A stretch of DNA of 33,174 nucleotides, taken from the NCBI GenBank assembly GCA_003142095.1, contig PLON01000019.1:1-33174 (forward strand), in the 5' to 3' direction. The notes beneath the pieces were generated by a model. That model saw only the letters and a program-made list of their open reading frames with translations. It had not been told where the DNA came from and ran no database searches. Shown here piece by piece: positions 31,668 through 33,174 of the stretch (position 1 is the stretch's first letter; each line of letters begins with the position of its first letter). The position numbers and the translations under genes are program-made. The DNA is from Acidimicrobiaceae bacterium. Its GTDB lineage: Bacteria; Actinomycetota; Acidimicrobiia; Acidimicrobiales; RAAP-2.

Positions 31668-33174
31668 ATGCAACTAAGAACCAAGCTTCGGCTTTTGGTG
31701 TCCGTAGGCACAGTGGCCGGCGCGATGACCATCGGGCTGGTAGCACCATCAGTAGGCGGTGCGGCGTCAGCCAAGGTCAGCACCTCTTCAAACACCGTTA
31801 CGTTTGCGGAAGCTCCCGGTGACTCTCCAAACTACATTTTTCCTTATCTCGGTTGTCGGTACTTCTCGGTCGCGACGTTGAGTCAGTTCCAAGAGATGAC
31901 GTACCGTCCCGTCTACTGGTTCGGTACTCCCGGCTCGTCGGCCGTGGACTACAGCCTGTCCCCCGCTAAGGCTCCGGTCTTCTCGAACGGTAACAAGACC
32001 ATCACCATTGATATGAAGGGCTGGAAGTTCGCCGACGGTCAGACCGCCAACGCTGAATCTGTCATGTTCTTCTTGAACATGTACAAGGCCGACCCCACAA
32101 GTTACTGCGGCTACAACAAGGGATACGGCATTCCCGACCAGGTCGCGAGCGCGTCCGGTACGGGCAACACCGTGACCATCAAGTTCACCGGTTCGGTCAA
32201 CCCGAACTGGATCCTGTACAACTACTTGGCAGAACTGACCCCGATGCCCAACTCGTGGGACATCACCGCTGCTGGCAAGACCTCGACCTGCGCGAGCGGC
32301 GTCTACGGCTCAGTTGCGACCGACACTGCGTGCAAGGCCGTCGAGAAGTACCTTGACAGCCAGGCTGCGACCGAGACCGACTTCTCGGATACGCTCTGGA
32401 CGAGTGGTGCCGACGGCCCATGGAAGTTGATCAAGATGGACGACCTCGGCAACGCAACGTTCATTCCGAACCCGACCTACTCCGGACCAGTCAAGGCTCA
32501 AAAGGGCATCGACTTCGTGAAGGAAGACGCGTTCACGACGGCCAACGCCGAAGAGACGGCGCTGCGCTCTGGCTCCATCACTGTGGGTTACGTCGACGAG
32601 ACTGAGTTGACGAGCAATGCGCCCGCACCGCTGAAGGTCGGACCGAACTGGTCCGCCATCTCGAGCAAGTACAACTTGGCGACCGGTGGCACCTGGGCAT
32701 TCAACTACGCGCCGTTCAACTTCAGCACCAAGGACCCGAAGCACGCGATTGTTTCGCAGCTCTACATCCGCCAGGCGCTACAAGAGGCTGTCGACCAGAC
32801 GGCCATCATCAACAAGGTGGACAAGGGCTACGCCGTGCCGATTGATAGCCCGCTGCCGCCCGAAACCCCCAAGTCGGTCAGTGGACTCAAGCAAGCGCTC
32901 GAACCAGTACCCAACCCCTACCCCTACAACTTGAGCGCAGCCAAGAAGTTACTGACGAGCCACGGTTGGAAGCTGGTCGGTGGCGTGGACGCTTGTGAGT
33001 CACCCGGCGCCGGAGCAACGGACTGTGGTGCGGGTATTGCCAAAGGCGCGACCTTGAACCTGAGCATCCTGTGGGCCAGTGGAGTACCGTCGCTCGACGA
33101 CACGTTCAACGCGGAAGTCGCCGACTGGGACTCCATTGGTTTCAAGTTCACTGACACTGAGGCGACGTTCAATG
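31668..33174 (+). CDS. ABC transporter family-5 substrate-binding protein, paralog 2 (partial)
   Basis: At least 502 residues, running off the window end without a stop. ATG 31668 follows GGGGAGG at ~10 nt, a strong site. It has a Sec signal peptide (MQLRTKLRLLVSVGTVAGAMTI start) without a lipobox cysteine. It aligns throughout with paralog 1: WKFADGQ, ESVMFFLNMYKADPTS, VNPNWILYNYLAELTPMPN, SGADGPWKLIKMDDLGNATF, YIRQALQEAVDQTAIINKVDKGYA and LTSHGWKLVGG. Two extra cysteines, C63 (LGCRYF) and C147 (SYCGY), are absent from paralog 1 and could form an added disulfide. The function is solute capture for an oligopeptide-type ABC importer; permease genes may lie beyond the window. Confidence 0.9.
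   Translation, partial: MQLRTKLRLLVSVGTVAGAMTIGLVAPSVGGAASAKVSTSSNTVTFAEAPGDSPNYIFPYLGCRYFSVATLSQFQEMTYRPVYWFGTPGSSAVDYSLSPAKAPVFSNGNKTITIDMKGWKFADGQTANAESVMFFLNMYKADPTSYCGYNKGYGIPDQVASASGTGNTVTIKFTGSVNPNWILYNYLAELTPMPNSWDITAAGKTSTCASGVYGSVATDTACKAVEKYLDSQAATETDFSDTLWTSGADGPWKLIKMDDLGNATFIPNPTYSGPVKAQKGIDFVKEDAFTTANAEETALRSGSITVGYVDETELTSNAPAPLKVGPNWSAISSKYNLATGGTWAFNYAPFNFSTKDPKHAIVSQLYIRQALQEAVDQTAIINKVDKGYAVPIDSPLPPETPKSVSGLKQALEPVPNPYPYNLSAAKKLLTSHGWKLVGGVDACESPGAGATDCGAGIAKGATLNLSILWASGVPSLDDTFNAEVADWDSIGFKFTDTEATFN

Overview
The window looks like a high-GC actinobacterial chromosome, most probably of the Acidimicrobiia type. Evidence: many GTG starts, tightly packed operons with 4-base GTGA/ATGA overlaps, a fused SucA/SucB-like Kgd (2-oxoglutarate decarboxylase/dehydrogenase) of 1201 residues, and SARP-like BTAD and actinobacterial hypothetical proteins. 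The lineage call is inference; no rRNA is present.

Layout. (1) 142-3115, minus strand: a four-gene sulfur-stress operon with a CsoR/CstR-type repressor under its own palindromic operator, a CoA-disulfide reductase fused to rhodanese, a 57-residue Cys-rich protein and a methyltransferase. (2) About 3116-10597: an accessory island holding four toxin-antitoxin modules (HTH-MNT/HEPN, HipBA, Phd-VapC, TacAT) and a PadR/membrane-protein pair. It abuts tRNA-Val(TAC) at 10555-10628. A 44-bp direct repeat of the 3' part of that tRNA at 4415-4458 and a diverged ~120-bp arm repeat (4450-4583 and 8071-8191) mark it as the remains of one or two tRNA-targeting integrative elements; no integrase is left in the window. 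Several operators are readable here, notably three HipB-type sites exactly 26 bp apart. (3) 10665-12697: an inositol-phosphatase family enzyme and small actinobacterial hypothetical proteins including a lipoprotein.

(4) 12833-15893, plus strand: a three-gene set (helical protein with a possible sigma-4-like tail, Ser/Thr-rich secreted or anchored protein, membrane-embedded BTAD protein). Its last gene overlaps ddl tail to tail by 117 nt. (5) 15777-19228, minus: alpha/beta hydrolase, membrane-anchored MurF-like ligase, Ddl, i.e. a cell-wall operon. (6) 19301-22520, plus: a compact UvrD-type helicase and a thiamine-diphosphate enzyme. (7) 22525-27580, minus: kgd, an NYN-nuclease/Lys-Ala linker/S1 fusion and a FabZ-like dehydratase, linked by 4-base overlaps. 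(8) 27651-33174, plus: an alpha/beta hydrolase and a TIGR01777 epimerase, then two paralogous family-5 ABC substrate-binding proteins without lipoboxes, the second cut by the window end.

The most interesting items are the tRNA-anchored toxin-antitoxin island with its out-of-frame HEPN toxin, the NYN-S1 protein translationally coupled to kgd, the helical/secreted/membrane-BTAD trio, and the persulfide-type CstR operon. All function calls rest on motif recognition by eye; no database search was run.
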